DNA of 64,000 bases from Selaginella moellendorffii (lineage: Eukaryota; Streptophyta; Lycopodiopsida; Selaginellales; Selaginellaceae): contig NW_003314299.1 of NCBI RefSeq assembly GCF_000143415.4, positions 1 to 64,000 of the forward strand, written 5' to 3'. The position numbers were made by a program, and so were the translations under genes. This document shows positions 43,913 through 55,110 of this stretch, in pieces. Position 1 is the stretch's first letter, and the number at the start of each line of letters is the position of its first letter. The notes below the pieces were generated by a model, which worked only from the letters and a program-made list of their open reading frames with translations, did not search any database and was not told the origin of the DNA.

Positions 43913-45023
43913 TCTCGCCCGCCCGAGCGCCTCTAGGAACTATCGCCTTCACAGAGAAGAATAAATCACTATCAAAGAAAGAAAGCGCGGCCATCACATA
44001 GCAAGAATCCAATTCAAGCAAGATAGGAGAGATTCCAGAGAGAAATTCCAGAGAAATGCCCGAAATCACTCACCTTAACGGTATTCCAGAGCTTCTCAAC
44101 CGCAGAGAATCCACGGATGCGCCGAGCAGCGCCGATGCTGTGCTCCGGGCGCCAGATATTTCAAAACAAAAACAAGGATAGATCCGGCATGCTCGGTACC
44201 TGTAGCGCACACGCGATCGGCGCATGCAGAGCACGAAATATCGCGAAATATGCGATCGAAAGCGCGAGCGATCGATCGGTCGCGCGCGCTTGCGCTTCCC
44301 CTTCCTAGATGCGTGCGCTGGTAGCTGCGGCAACAGAAAGAAATCGATCGCTTCTATCTGCGAGCAATCCTCCTGGCTAGCGGGGGAACCCTAGAAATGC
44401 GATGGCGCAATGCAAGGAGCATCCATTGACAAAAGGGCCGGCCTAAAACTATAAAGGACGCCGACGTGGCAAGAACGGGGAAACTTTGAAAACTTCGTTT
44501 GGACCACGCGCCTGTCCATAGTGTGAGAAACTTTCAAACACGACGCCGCTAATCCCTGCTTATACCACTAATTAAGTGCGATTATGTCGATTCTTTTAGC
44601 ACCAGTCTCCTTGCTTGTTCGATGGAAATGGAATCGGAGCTTCTGTTCTTCCAAGATTTGGATCGTGTGTACCCGAAGTTTGACTTTGATGCTTTGATCG
44701 ATTTGGAGTGTCCCTGAATTTTTCGGAAAAATTTTAGCGGCAGTATAAGTAGTAAATCAACAATGCAGTTAAAACCGAAACTCCGTCCCAGTAACTCCCT
44801 GCAGGAAAATACAAAGATTTACCAGAGCACGAGTAACCAGTGAACTTTGCCGAGAGATCGTCGAGCTGTGGATTCAGATTTCGTTAGAACAACCCTGTCC
44901 GGCGAAAACAAAATGGTGAACTTACCAGAGAGTGACGAACTCGCGATTCTCTGACGACGATTCCGTGACGATCGCGTTGATTCTAAGTTTGTTGTACCAT
45001 CGTTTCGTAGAAAAAGTCGCCGC
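43913..45023. other. 5' region of the transporter gene and 3' flank of DPH1
   Basis: Between 43913 and 44400 there is GC-rich sequence with CGATCG repeats, probably promoter and 5' UTR of the transporter gene. Further right, GCCGACGTGGC near 44460 holds a G-box-like ACGTGG. A 31-codon plus-strand frame from 44621 is unsupported. No gene recognised. Confidence 0.4.
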
Positions 45024-46292
45024 TCACGATCTCGCCTTGGTTGGCTTCCTGTTGTAGACCGAGTTCCAAGGCCCGCCATCTCTCGCGTAGTAATCCATAG
45101 GATAATCACCCAGGACGTCTTTGTCACCACAGGAGCAGCACGATGACGAACAATCCAAATGGCCTTCATTCCCCGGAGAACACCTCTTCCACCACGGCCT
45201 TGTGAAACCCAGAGCAACTTCCGCCTCGTATGGAGTGAGCAGCGGACGACCGTATGCCTCCCCCCAATCGATCGAAAGCCTCGGACACGCAATCTGGATC
45301 CATGCATCGATGGTTTCTTCCAAAAGTCCAATCTTGGCCGGGGACATCTCGCTCATGAGAAACACCTTGTAGACGACACCTCTCTCGGCTAGCCTGTTCT
45401 CGAGGTGGCGGAGTATCTGTGGATTTCCTTGCCTGCCTAGAGTTCCCAAGATCACGCCCCAGCTCTTCCCTCTCTGCGCCTGTTCTATAGCTGCTCTACG
45501 CGCCTTTCTCATCCCTGCTTGATCATACTCCTCACTGCTCAAAGCCTTCGTGTATGGATCATACCTGTAAACTTTCAGCCCCGGGTTTGCGATCATGAAA
45601 GCTTCGAGATGGAACCTTCCATCCGCTACAAACACCGCCGCATCGACCGAGCCTTTTGAAATAGCCGGCGCTGTACATCCCAAAACTTCTCCAGCGGAGA
45701 GAGGCTTTGCTTGCGGCACTACCACCTCCGAGAAAAAATCCACCACCCCCATCCTCGCGGAGTGGATCGCCGAGGAGAACTGGATCGTTCCACAGAGAGC
45801 AAGCCGGCTTCCAGCCTCGAAGTTGAACTTAAGAGCCTCGATCATATGCTCGACGTCGATCTGGATGTCCACGAACACATAGAGGCTGGGAACCTGTGTC
45901 ACGTCGATCGGAACCAAGCAGCTATGGCCATAGTGGACGAGGAAATCGGCACCAAGAGCAGCGGCAGTGAGATCGTCGATACAACACGCCCCGTAAGTCA
46001 CATCCCCGAGGACGAAGCACTCCTCCACTGCCGCGAATTCTTCCAGAATATCGCACAGCGGGAGCGCAAACATCTGCAAGCCCTCTGGGAGCTGGAGCGC
46101 GACGCGACGCGCCCCTGCCTGCTTGATCCGCCACACTGTCTTCGGGATCTCCAGATTGTAGTTGGACGGAAGCCTCGCGATCGCCGCTCTCAAGCGCGGA
46201 TCATTGAGAATGCTATCAGGTACCTGTTGCCGCACGAATCGCTTGGGCGGCGCCGCGACTCTCCGGGGCGCCAGAGAAGCCTCCTCCGCCAT
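45024..46292 (-). CDS. DPH1: 2-(3-amino-3-carboxypropyl)histidine synthase subunit 1
   Basis: Radical-type iron-sulfur enzyme that, with DPH2, starts diphthamide synthesis on elongation factor 2. It is 422 residues, single exon, starting MAEEASLAPRR at 46292. Family motifs: QLPEGLQMFALPLCDIL, VLGDVTYGACCIDD, LVHYGHSCLVPI, LCGTIQFSSAI, LGTLGRQGNP and IACPRLSIDWGEAYGRPLLT. The three cluster cysteines expected for the [4Fe-4S] centre are at about 103/104, 206 (LGCTAP) and 336 (ACPR), with spacing like that of the archaeal enzyme. The C-terminal tail is Cys-rich (CSSSCCSCGD). The open frame continues upstream to 46604, but the canonical start is within this ORF. It is divergent with the TPX2-like gene, 220 bp away. 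Confidence 0.95.
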   Translation of the reverse strand: MAEEASLAPRRVAAPPKRFVRQQVPDSILNDPRLRAAIARLPSNYNLEIPKTVWRIKQAGARRVALQLPEGLQMFALPLCDILEEFAAVEECFVLGDVTYGACCIDDLTAAALGADFLVHYGHSCLVPIDVTQVPSLYVFVDIQIDVEHMIEALKFNFEAGSRLALCGTIQFSSAIHSARMGVVDFFSEVVVPQAKPLSAGEVLGCTAPAISKGSVDAAVFVADGRFHLEAFMIANPGLKVYRYDPYTKALSSEEYDQAGMRKARRAAIEQAQRGKSWGVILGTLGRQGNPQILRHLENRLAERGVVYKVFLMSEMSPAKIGLLEETIDAWIQIACPRLSIDWGEAYGRPLLTPYEAEVALGFTRPWWKRCSPGNEGHLDCSSSCCSCGDKDVLGDYPMDYYARDGGPWNSVYNRKPTKARS

Positions 46293-46512
46293 AGCTAGGG
46301 CACTGCCGTGAAGAACCCTAAAAGAGATTGTACGGAAGTGACCGTTGAAACTTTTAACTTGGGGCTTTTGTCGAACGGGTAGAAACCCTATCTCTTCTTC
46401 TTCTTCTTTCGAGAGTCCGCGGCCGCGATCTTCACTAGGTTTTGTGTAGCCGTTGTTCTGATCGATCGGGGGAGCTGGAGTGTGAGTGAGGATCGTCGAG
46501 ATTTCGGGCTCG
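46293..46512. promoter_or_regulatory. Divergent promoter between DPH1 and the TPX2-like gene, with telo-boxes
   Basis: Only 220 bp separate the two start codons. AACCCTA occurs at 46314-46320 and again at about 46384-46390. These telo-box elements are common in plant promoters of translation and cell-cycle genes. No TATA box is evident for either side. Confidence 0.5.
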
Positions 46513-49500
46513 ATGGCGAGCGAGGAGTTTGTTCTTGATCCGAAATACGAGTTCTCTGCTCCTAGGTACCATGATTTCGTCGCCGGCGAGTCGAAGATGG
46601 ACATTGACGAGGCAGAGCACTGGTTTGAGAGCGCCAGGGGCTACGAGGATTCGCGTAAGTGACCTTCGATCTCTCTGTCTCTCTTTTTCTTCTCGGATGC
46701 TAAGGTGAGATCCACAGCTCACGCGGACAAGGCGAATGGCAGTGAGGCTGTCCCTAGCAGCGCCATGGACGACATTGAAAACATGGCTCCAGCGCCAGTC
46801 AAAGTGGTGCCGGCAGCCGTGATAGAAGCTCCAAAGGCAAGCCCGCTCAAGGAAATCTCTGTGAATGTGGTGGATTGCCCCTCTACAACCACGCCGTTTA
46901 AGCGGCCGCTTTGTTCCAACGCTAGCAAGCATGGCCAGGCTCTCACGGCGCCTAAGAATTCAATGCGAAGCTTGACAAGGTATGGATGGATTCTCTGAGA
47001 TTCTCACTGGAGCTGACTGATCGTCTTTAATTTTCTTAGATATGCTCGAGATACTGTAGTGAAGAAGATGAAAAAGAGTATCGAGATGGTGATGGGCACG
47101 GATGAAAACGCACACAAGAAACAAAAGGTGGAAACCGGATGTGTAAAGCAGGTAATGCATTCGCTTCTGATGTTACTGTTTAGCACTATCTGGTGATTGC
47201 CTTTTTTTTTGCTCCAGGGAGGAAAACCGGGTTCACCTTTCATGTCGCTGGCCGAGAAAGTTCTAAAGTTCCAGATTAAAACCCCTGAGAGATTTCGCAA
47301 TCACTCTCAACAGGTAATTTGATGGTTGCATATGCCGTGGCTAACAACTATGGCTTTGGTATGACTAGGAGTTGTCCACTTCTTTATTGCAACATCAAAA
47401 GTCGGCACTGAAGCTAACAGTACCAAAAGAACCGGAACTCGAAACTTCTCATAGAGCTCGGCCGCCAAGGTAGACCAATTTCTTTCTGCCAGACCCTACA
47501 ATGGTGACTGTTTCAGAGTTAAAAGCACCGCTGAACTTGAAGAGGAAATGTTGGCAAAAATTCCGAAGTTCAAAGCCCGACCGATGAATAAGAAGGTACT
47601 GTACTAGTTTTCACAGTTTCTATATCATAACGTCTGTGTCTCAGATTTTTGAAGCTCCTCATGTTCCTGCAATCTCAAAACGTAATGCACAACAACCAGA
47701 GTTCCAGGTATACTGTAAAACTTGACTAGATCAAAATTCCATATTTCATTTTTAGGAGTTCCATTTGAGAACTACGGAGCGTGCCTTGCAACACATATGT
47801 TCTGCATCGGAGGCTTCGGTAAGAACATATTTTACCGAAATGATTCGAATTTTGTTTGATTTGGCTTGTTTGGCAGGTATCAGATGTAAATGAGAGACGG
47901 AAGTCTGCTCCCGGCGACCTCAGAGAACCTCGTGAGCCGCAACTTCATACAGCTGCCAGAGCACGTCCAACAAAGTAGGCGCTAGTTGGATCGATGCATT
48001 TGTATCTAACATTTGCTATGCAGGGTGAAAAGTAGAGAGGAAATGGAAATAGAGGAACTACAAAAGGTGCCAAAATTCAAAGCACGTCCTCTGAACAAGA
48101 AGGTGTGAAACTGCTTGCAAATTCATCATCTCACATGTTTTTTCAGATCTTTGAAAGCCGAGGCGATCTGGGCATTTTCAGAAGTCAAAAGCGCCAACTT
48201 ACAGTCCCGGTGGTAAGAGTCTGTTATTAACTTTTCTCACGGTAGTTTTCCTCACGGTTCTGACCTTCGTAGGAATTTCATTTTGCTACTGAAGAGCGAT
48301 GTCAACATCCATCTAATGATCATGATACTACTATAACTGAAAAGCTCGAAAAGGTGAGTAAGCACACAATGCCTTGACTAGGCCAGTAATTCCGCTGCGC
48401 TTGGTGTTGATTAGCTCTCACTCCATTCTCAGGAGGCACATTATCCAGCGGGTCCAACTGTACCTCGTCCGTTCCACCTTGTGACAGAGGTTTGAGAAAG
48501 AAACTGCTAGTGCACTCACCTCCGTATTCTCTTGACAGCATCGTGGAGAAGCAAACAAAACGAGGTTCATGCAAGAGCTATTTGAGCGAGAACTAGAGGA
48601 GCGTAACTTAAGAGTCCCTAAAGCAAATCCTCTTCCTTTCACTACGGACATTCCAGCGGTATGTATGCACTTCTCCGTGGCTGGCCTCACCTACGGGCTC
48701 TTGCTCTTTTTGCTGTAGATTCCACCAAAGCCACAACCGAAGGACTGCACGAGACCCGAGCCGTTTGAACTTGAAAGCCTTGTGAGACACGAAGAAGAAC
48801 TTCAAAGGAAAGCCGAGGAGCTCGCCAGACTTGAGCTTGAAGAAGCGGCAATGAGGCAATTCCATGCTCAACCAGCTCCAGTCTTGTAAGTCTCATCACC
48901 CCCCTGCGTTTTCATCTCACCTTTCTTTGTTTTTCCAGTGACTCCGTTTTTATGCCCGAGCGATCACGCGCTCCTCTTACTGAGGTTCAAGAGTTTTGTT
49001 TCCGAGCTGAAGCTCGTGCTGCAGAGCGGGCAGAATTCGATAAAAAGGTATGTTAATTACATGCTCACTGCATTTTTCCTCATTCATGGCTGCTAGGTGA
49101 TGGAGAAGCAAAATCATTACAAGCACATCAGGGAAGAACTCGAGGCTGCGAGAAGAGTAAGTATAAGCGCGTTTCTCCTTCTCTTTGCAGCTCTTTGACA
49201 AGTGCTGCTACCAAATTACAGGTAGAAGAAGGCAAACTAGTGAAAGCTCTTCGAAGAGAGATGATCCCGCTAGCCAGGCCCATGCCTGTCTTTGGCAAAC
49301 CTTTCGTTCCGCACAGGTGCATAGCTCACTCAGCCTTCCCTCTCCCCATCGCTGATGAAGCTCTCTCTCGGGTTTGCAGATCCAAAAGAGAACCGACGCG
49401 AGCTATATCACCCCGGCTAAGAGTTCTCGACCGGAAAGAGCGCAGGCAATCGACGCAGCAGAGGCAATCGAACGAGAGAAGAAGATCCGTGGAGCTGAGG

Positions 49501-49545
49501 CGGGCTTCCACGATGAGCGCCCAAAAGAAGGCCCAGATGAGGTAA
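46513..49545 (+). CDS. TPX2: TPX2-family spindle/microtubule protein
   Basis: About 16 exons. The N terminus has DPKYEFSAPRYHDF and an acidic AEHWFESARGYEDS, the Aurora-binding-like start of plant TPX2 proteins. Repeated motifs of the TPX2 type follow: IPKFKARPMNKKIFEAP, VPKFKARPLNKKIFES, EFHFATEERCQH and PFHLVTEHRG. The C-terminal TPX2 domain has EVQEFCFRAEARAAERAEFD, then IREELEAARRVEEGKLVKAL and RPMPVFGKPFVPHRS, ending with a basic tail and a stop at 49543-49545. TPX2 promotes microtubule nucleation and activates Aurora kinase during spindle assembly. Basic and Ser/Thr-rich stretches (KKMKKS; HKKQK) could be nuclear signals. For the last exon I chose the frame continuing HRSKREPTRAISPRL, which fits the family ending. 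Confidence 0.9.
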
Positions 49546-51597
49546 AAGCAGTGACGGATCGAGATATTCATCCATCTTGGCTGGATCTCTCTGGCCACTT
49601 CGCTATCGATCTTCGCTATCGATCGAGCAGCGGGCGCTCCAGATTTGCGAACGAAGCCAACACTGCGTTGTCAAAGAAGAGCTTGACGTCGGCGTTCCAA
49701 GAAGTTGGGAAGCATGGTTGGACTTAGAGTTGACCAATGTTTGACTAGGTTCTTAAGTCTTGGACATGAACGCAGTCAATCACTGGATTGCACAAACTCC
49801 TTTGCATCCTGTTTGTGAAATTCATTAACTATCCAGATATTAGAAGTTTTTGATGGCTATAATCATATCTCAAACAGCGAATATTTCAAACAGTGAATTT
49901 TATGGTGGCATACCTGCCATAGTATTTATAATTTATTTTTACTACCAATTGCTATAAGTTAATATATTTGTAATATGAAATTGCTTCGGCTAATTTCACT
50001 CTCAAAGTGCTTAACGATTAAAAATCTGTTAATTCAGCAGCAGTACTAATAGCACAACTGATCGATCAATCAACCCAAATCAGCTCAGCATGGCTCAAAA
50101 TACTTTCCTTCACCGGTTGTGTTTGAGATTGCAAACATGAGCTTCCACTGTGTTGTTGTTGCTCATTGTACACTCGAAAGCAGCATTGCACTGAGTGGAA
50201 AGCTGGCTCGCTTCCTCGCACCGGAGCGTGATGGAGTCCTCAGCCGCCTATCATCCTGACATTTCCGGAAAAAATCGAATCGCGTGCATTTTCTTCTTTC
50301 ACAAGCTGTGGTCATAGAGCAGATTGTCGCGAAGAACAACACCTAGCAGAAGAACTGCAGCCGCTTCCGACACTCCGATTTGCGCGCGCGCTGCGCCCAA
50401 AACTCCAAATCAATTCAGATATTCATATTTGCATGTACAGTACAAAACAAATCCCGTATTTCGATTTTGCAAAATTCAGCCAGATCGCTGAGGACAAGAT
50501 ATAATCTTCCATCCTCTGTCCGATTGAAGTTATTTACGACTCAGTCTTCTCCACCATCACCCATTCTGCTGAAAGCCTGAACTTCAAAAACTTACTCAGC
50601 TCTGGCTTGCTCTCGAGGCTCTATTCCTTAGTCCCAGCCACTTCTGATGATTATTCCTACAACTCTGCTTCCTGTTTTTGTGCCTGAGAATGCCTCCACT
50701 ACTAATGAACTTGCCTCTACTGACTATGATTTCTAGATTATTCAGGTCAGCCTCACTCGGTTTTTACATCTGTTCTGTTTTCTTCCTCTCATTTCTCAAA
50801 TGAATGCTATTTGTTTTTTCCAGAATTTCAGTGCAATCTCAAGTAGCTTTTCTTTACCAAGAACTTCATCATCCACAAGTGATAACCTCTCATTTTTCTC
50901 AAGCTCCATATCAACTAGAATCCGCTCTCGCTTTGTCAATGCAAAAAAGTTCAAAGTAAAGGCTAACTTGCCACAAAGTGGTCGCTCCAATGAAATTTCT
51001 TCTGCACTGCCTGAGCTGAAGAAGAGAAGTGGAGGCTGATCAACTTTCTTGCCTTCGTGATCAAAAGACGTTTGTCGACATTAGCATGGCTGGCAGTTTC
51101 TTCCTTGAAATCACAGAACAACAAGTATCCAAACATATGCGCTATATCTTCATTCATGCTTCGTTTCATGTCGGAAGAACCACGTCGAAGAAACCTTGTA
51201 GACATCAAAGGCAGGTTGTTGGCATTCTTGATTGATGTGGGAAACCAAAAGATCACACTCAGCCATTTCTAACAGAGCACTCACCTAATGAATGTTGATG
51301 TCTGCTATACAAGAAAGCCTGGACGTCCTGTGACATCTTGTGCGTCCCTGGTGAAGAGGGCCAAGGATCGGTTCAAGGCCTCGGCTTTGAAAGTTATCTG
51401 TCCTCCCAATCCCGGTGGCGCGATCTGTCGTGGAGCTGTGGTGTCTGGCACGATGGCGTGATCGTTTCATGCGGTGGTGGTAGCGAGATGATAGATAGTT
51501 TGATGTCGTGAGATGAAATTTATACCTTTTGGAAAGAAATCTCGAAAGAATGTGAGTGAGAGAATTGAGTAAGAAAATCGAGAGTGTGAAGTATAAG
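49546..51597. other. Intergenic, no gene recognised
   Basis: Two kilobases with AT-rich parts near 49800-50040. Minus-strand open frames at 50796-50990 and 50963-51256 are uninterrupted but match nothing I recognise; they may be decayed transposon. 51285-51500 is 3' flank of the SKP1-like gene. Confidence 0.4.
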
Positions 51598-52382
51598 CTA
51601 GAAGCTACTGGAGTGAGTGAGCATGCCTGTAGGTGTTCTTACGAGTCGCAGGAGCTCCAGGAGCTCTTGTTCTTCTTCCGCGGTGAGTGTCTCGTGGATG
51701 AGCCCGAGCCTCTCAAGAACGTCCGCGACTGTCTTGCTGTCTTTGCAAATCTCGTGCTCGATGACGATGGCGAGGTCGTGCTTGAGTGACTGAGCTTGGA
51801 GGTAGATCGCAGCCTGTGAGAAGAAGTAAGAAAGAATTCCAGAAGAAAAAAAAAATGGAAACTCACGTCCACGAGCTGGAGTAGCTCATCGGAGCTCGAG
51901 AACATCGCCCGGACGTCTCCACCGTGCTCCCAGTAGTGGATAATCTTCTCCAGCACCGCATCGTCGATGAGATCGGGCATGGAGATTTCACGCTTGTTGC
52001 TGTCGAGCAAATCCACCAGCTCGGCCAGAAGCTCTGATTCTTTGGCAGCGCTCTTGGGGAGCCGGATGCGCTTGCGGCTTCTAAGCAAGAAGAGCTCCTG
52101 GAAGAATCGACTCGATCGAAATATTTTGGGAAAGAAAAAGGAAAATCCAATCCAAGAACGCACCTTCTCCCATCCGGGATTGTCCCGCGCGTCAGGATGG
52201 ATCTCTCGCAGCAAGTTCATGATGAGCGCCTTCGCATTGCCGACCTATCCATCAAGAAGACAAGCGATCGCAAGAAATTTCAGTCTCGGCCATGGAAATC
52301 GACCGATCCGGCATGCGAGAGGACGATATTTCGAGAAAATTCCTCCCGATTTTACCTGCAAGAAAGGATCCCCTCTCGCCAT
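51598..52382 (-). CDS. Divergent SKP1-like (BTB/POZ-fold) protein
   Basis: Four exons: 52356-52382 (MARGDPFLQ), about 52162-52242 (VGNAKALIMNLLREIHP), a third of about 265 bp, and a last exon from about 51815 leftwards. After a 35-residue N-terminal extension the order follows SKP1: FLLRSRKRIRLPKSAAKESE, ISMPDLIDDAVLEKIIHYWE, LLQLVDAAIYLQAQSLKHDL and SKTVADVLERLGLIHETLTA-EEEQEL. SKP1 links F-box proteins to cullin-1 ubiquitin ligases. The usual C-terminal ENxW sequence is missing: after LLELLRL the frame reads VRTPTGMLTHSSSF and stops. GTAAGAAC right after LLRL looks like a splice donor, so the true end could be in another exon. Assigned from fold-type similarity. Confidence 0.55.
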
Positions 52383-52510
52383 CGCCTCCGTGCTCTAAAG
52401 CTCTTTCCCTCCTTTCAAACGTTAAACCTGAGATCGGACGGCTCATATCATTCTCCCGCCATCGACGGTCCAAGGCTATATAAAGAAGGGTGAAAGGTTT
52501 TGCGAAGGAT

Positions 52511-52518
52511 TAGGGTTT
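52511..52518 (+). promoter_or_regulatory. Telo-box at the AsnRS start
   Basis: TAGGGTTT lies 8 bp before the ATG at 52526, as is frequent in the 5' leaders of plant translation genes. It is also within the 145 bp shared with the divergent SKP1-like gene. Confidence 0.45.
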
Positions 52519-52525
52519 AAAAGCT

Positions 52526-54623
52526 ATGGAGGAACATCGTTACTCACACAGAGTGCTCGCGCGATCGATCTTGACGCGCCCGGACGGAGGAGCTGCCCTC
52601 GCTGGCCAAACATTGTGCGTCGGGGGATGGATCAAGTCCCGGCGCACGCATCGCGGCGTTGTTTTCCTGGCTCTCAGCGATGGATCGTGTGCTTCGTCTC
52701 TCCAGGTACGCAAATCCCTCTCTCCGCAAATATTTCGTCCAATCTCACTGCGATCTACTCGCAGGTGATCGTCGATCCCGAGAAGGAGCTCGACACCGAG
52801 CAGCTCCACACTGGGAGCTGCGTGCTCGTGAAAGGAGAATTGGTGCTATCGCCGGGTAAAGGCCAGGCCGTGGAGCTCCACGCCCGAGAGTTCCTACACG
52901 CTGCTCCCGCCGACGCATCCAAGTATCCCATTGCCAAAACAAAGCTTCCGCCAGAGTTTCTAAGGACTGTTCTACATCTCCGGCCAAGAACAGATCTAGT
53001 AAGTTGCCAGTCCTTGAGATCGAGCTTCATGCTTTCTTTCTTGCACAAAGTTTCTTAGAAGTCTTTCCTTGAGCTCCAAGCAAAGTTGCAACTCTGTGTG
53101 TGTTAACTTTTTCTTTCTTTGTTTCCTAAGCTCGCGTTTTGCAGATATCGTCCGTCGCTCGCATTCGCAGCGCTCTCGTGCTCGCCACCCACACATTCTT
53201 CCAGCAGCAGGGATTCATCCACGTCCACACGCCAATCATCACAACCAGCGACTGCGAGGGCGCCGGCGAGATGTTCCAAGTCACGACTTTGCTCGCTCCC
53301 GAGAAGAGGGAACACCTCGTGGCGCCGACGCAAGACCAGATCGATGCTGCCAGGGAATTGGTCACCCGATGCGGAGATACTGTCCGGAAGCTCAAGGAGA
53401 ACAAGTCGAGCAGCAAAGCGGAGATCGGTGACGCCGTGAAACAGCTCAAAGCGGCCAAAGACGAAGAAGCCAGGCTCGTCAAACGGGCCGAGGACGGGGG
53501 TGCTGACTACTCGGCCGATTTCTTTGGGCGACCAGCGTTCCTGACAGTCTCTGGCCAGCTCCAAGCTGAGACGTACGCTTGCGCTCTTAGCAACGTTTAC
53601 ACTTTCGGCCCGACGTTTCGAGCGGAGCAGTCTCATACATCCCGGCATTTGGCAGAGTTTCTGATGGTGGAACCGGAGCTTGCATTTGCGGAGCTCAAGG
53701 TTAGAGGTTTCTCGTTTTGGAAACTTGATCCCATGAATTAAATTTGTGGTGGCAGGATGATATGGACTGTGCGGAAGACTACGTGAAATTCATGTGCCAG
53801 TGGTTACTGGATCGCTGCTACGATGATATCAAGCTTATGGACGACAAGCTCACTGAGAGCGGTGCCTTGGAGCGGCTCCAGAACGTTGTCAGTGCTCCGT
53901 TCGCGAGGATAACTTACACACAAGCAATCGAGATGCTAAAGGAGGTTCGTGATTCTCTGGTTTTCCTTTGCGTGATCTTTCTTACGCTGTACCTTCTTCT
54001 TGTAGGTGAAAGACTTTACCTTCGACACTCCAGTGGAATGGGGAATGGATTTAGCATCCGAGCACGAAAGGTATGTTAGAGAGAAAACAAAATCGATCTT
54101 TTTTTTTATGATCTTTCACTTCAGGTATCTCGCAGAGCAGCTCTTCCAAAAGCCCGTCTTTGTATACGACTATCCAAAGGCGATCAAGGCGTTCTACATG
54201 CGAGTTAATGACGATGGCCAGACCGTGGCAGCCATGGACATGCTCGTGCCAAAGGTGAGAAGCTTTCTTTCACAGGAGAAGCATAGCCAAAGTGATTGAA
54301 AATCGCGTTTTTCCAGGTCGGCGAGCTTGTGGGAGGGAGCCAGAGAGAGGAGAGATACGAGGTGCTCGTCCAAAGGTATGGCGGATTTGAGATTTTCGCA
54401 AGAGCCCTGCGGTAAAATGGTGTGTTCTTGATCTTGCAGGCTAGAAGAACTAGAGCTGCCACTGGATTCATACGAGTGGTACTTGGATTTGCGACGCTAT
54501 GGAAGCGTGAAGCACTCGGGATTTGGGCTGGGATTCGAGAGGATGCTCCTCTTCGTCACAGGACTAGAGAACATCAGGGATGTGATACCATTTCCCAGAT
54601 CTACTGGCAAGGCCGAGTTATAA
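52526..54623 (+). CDS. Asparaginyl-tRNA synthetase, cytosolic type with WHEP-like insert
   Basis: Charges tRNA-Asn. About eight exons, stop at 54621-54623 (TGKAEL). The N-terminal OB-fold anticodon-binding domain contains [20 protein letters not shown] and [19 protein letters not shown]. Class II motif 1 is in [18 protein letters not shown]. Motif 2 is in [19 protein letters not shown] and motif 3 in [20 protein letters not shown]. Asn-specific signals include [15 protein letters not shown] and [14 protein letters not shown]. Between motifs 1 and 2 there is an inserted helical hairpin ([20 protein letters not shown], then [20 protein letters not shown]) of the WHEP type. No transit peptide is seen, so it is assigned to the cytosol. 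Confidence 0.93.
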
Positions 54624-54786
54624 CAAGAGCTTGCATTTTTATAGTTCTTATAGTTACCGATGAATGGATAGCTCGCTCGAATAGATCACTCTCGTGGCGA
54701 TCTTCGCTTCTTTGGCTTCTTGATGGATGAATCTTCGCTGCCTCGATCGATGTCTCTCGGATCGCGCAAATGCCTGTGGAGGAAGA

Positions 54787-55110
54787 CTAGGGTTTCTTCT
54801 TGTCAATGCTCTTGGCAAGGCGCGGGAGGGAATCGTCGATCGATAGGCGTCCTCGCTGGAAATATCCAGATCTCTCGCATCAGATCGGCCTCACAGAATG
54901 CATCGATGAGGATCTTCCCTGTTCGATGGATCGGAGGAAGAACACTAGGCTAGGGTTTCTTCTTGTCAATGCTCTTGGCGCGGCGCGCGAGGCAATCCTC
55001 GATCGATACGCGCTTCCTCGCTCGAAATATCCAGGCTGCTGCCGCTCCACAGCCGGATCGTCCATCCGATCGCCTCGCCGGCCTCGCAGAATGCATCGCC
55101 CGGCTCGACG
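54787..55110 (+). repeat. Tandem duplication (163-bp period) at the 5' end of the DYW PPR gene
   Basis: CTAGGGTTTCTTCTTGTCA followed by ATG and CTCTTGGC occurs at 54787 and again at 54950. The following text (CGATCGATA; AAATATCCAG; CAGAATGCATCG) is also repeated with substitutions. The second copy supplies the PPR start codon (54963). The first copy carries an ATG at 54800 in a different frame. Confidence 0.85.

Noticed and set aside
44621-44716. 31-codon plus-strand frame MEMESELLFFQDL...
   Set aside because: Too short, no homolog recognised, and it lies in the flank between two minus-strand genes with no promoter signal.
50796-51256. Minus-strand gene between the TPX2-like and SKP1-like genes
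   Set aside because: Two overlapping open frames of 64 and 97 codons without a recognisable domain or convincing splice sites.
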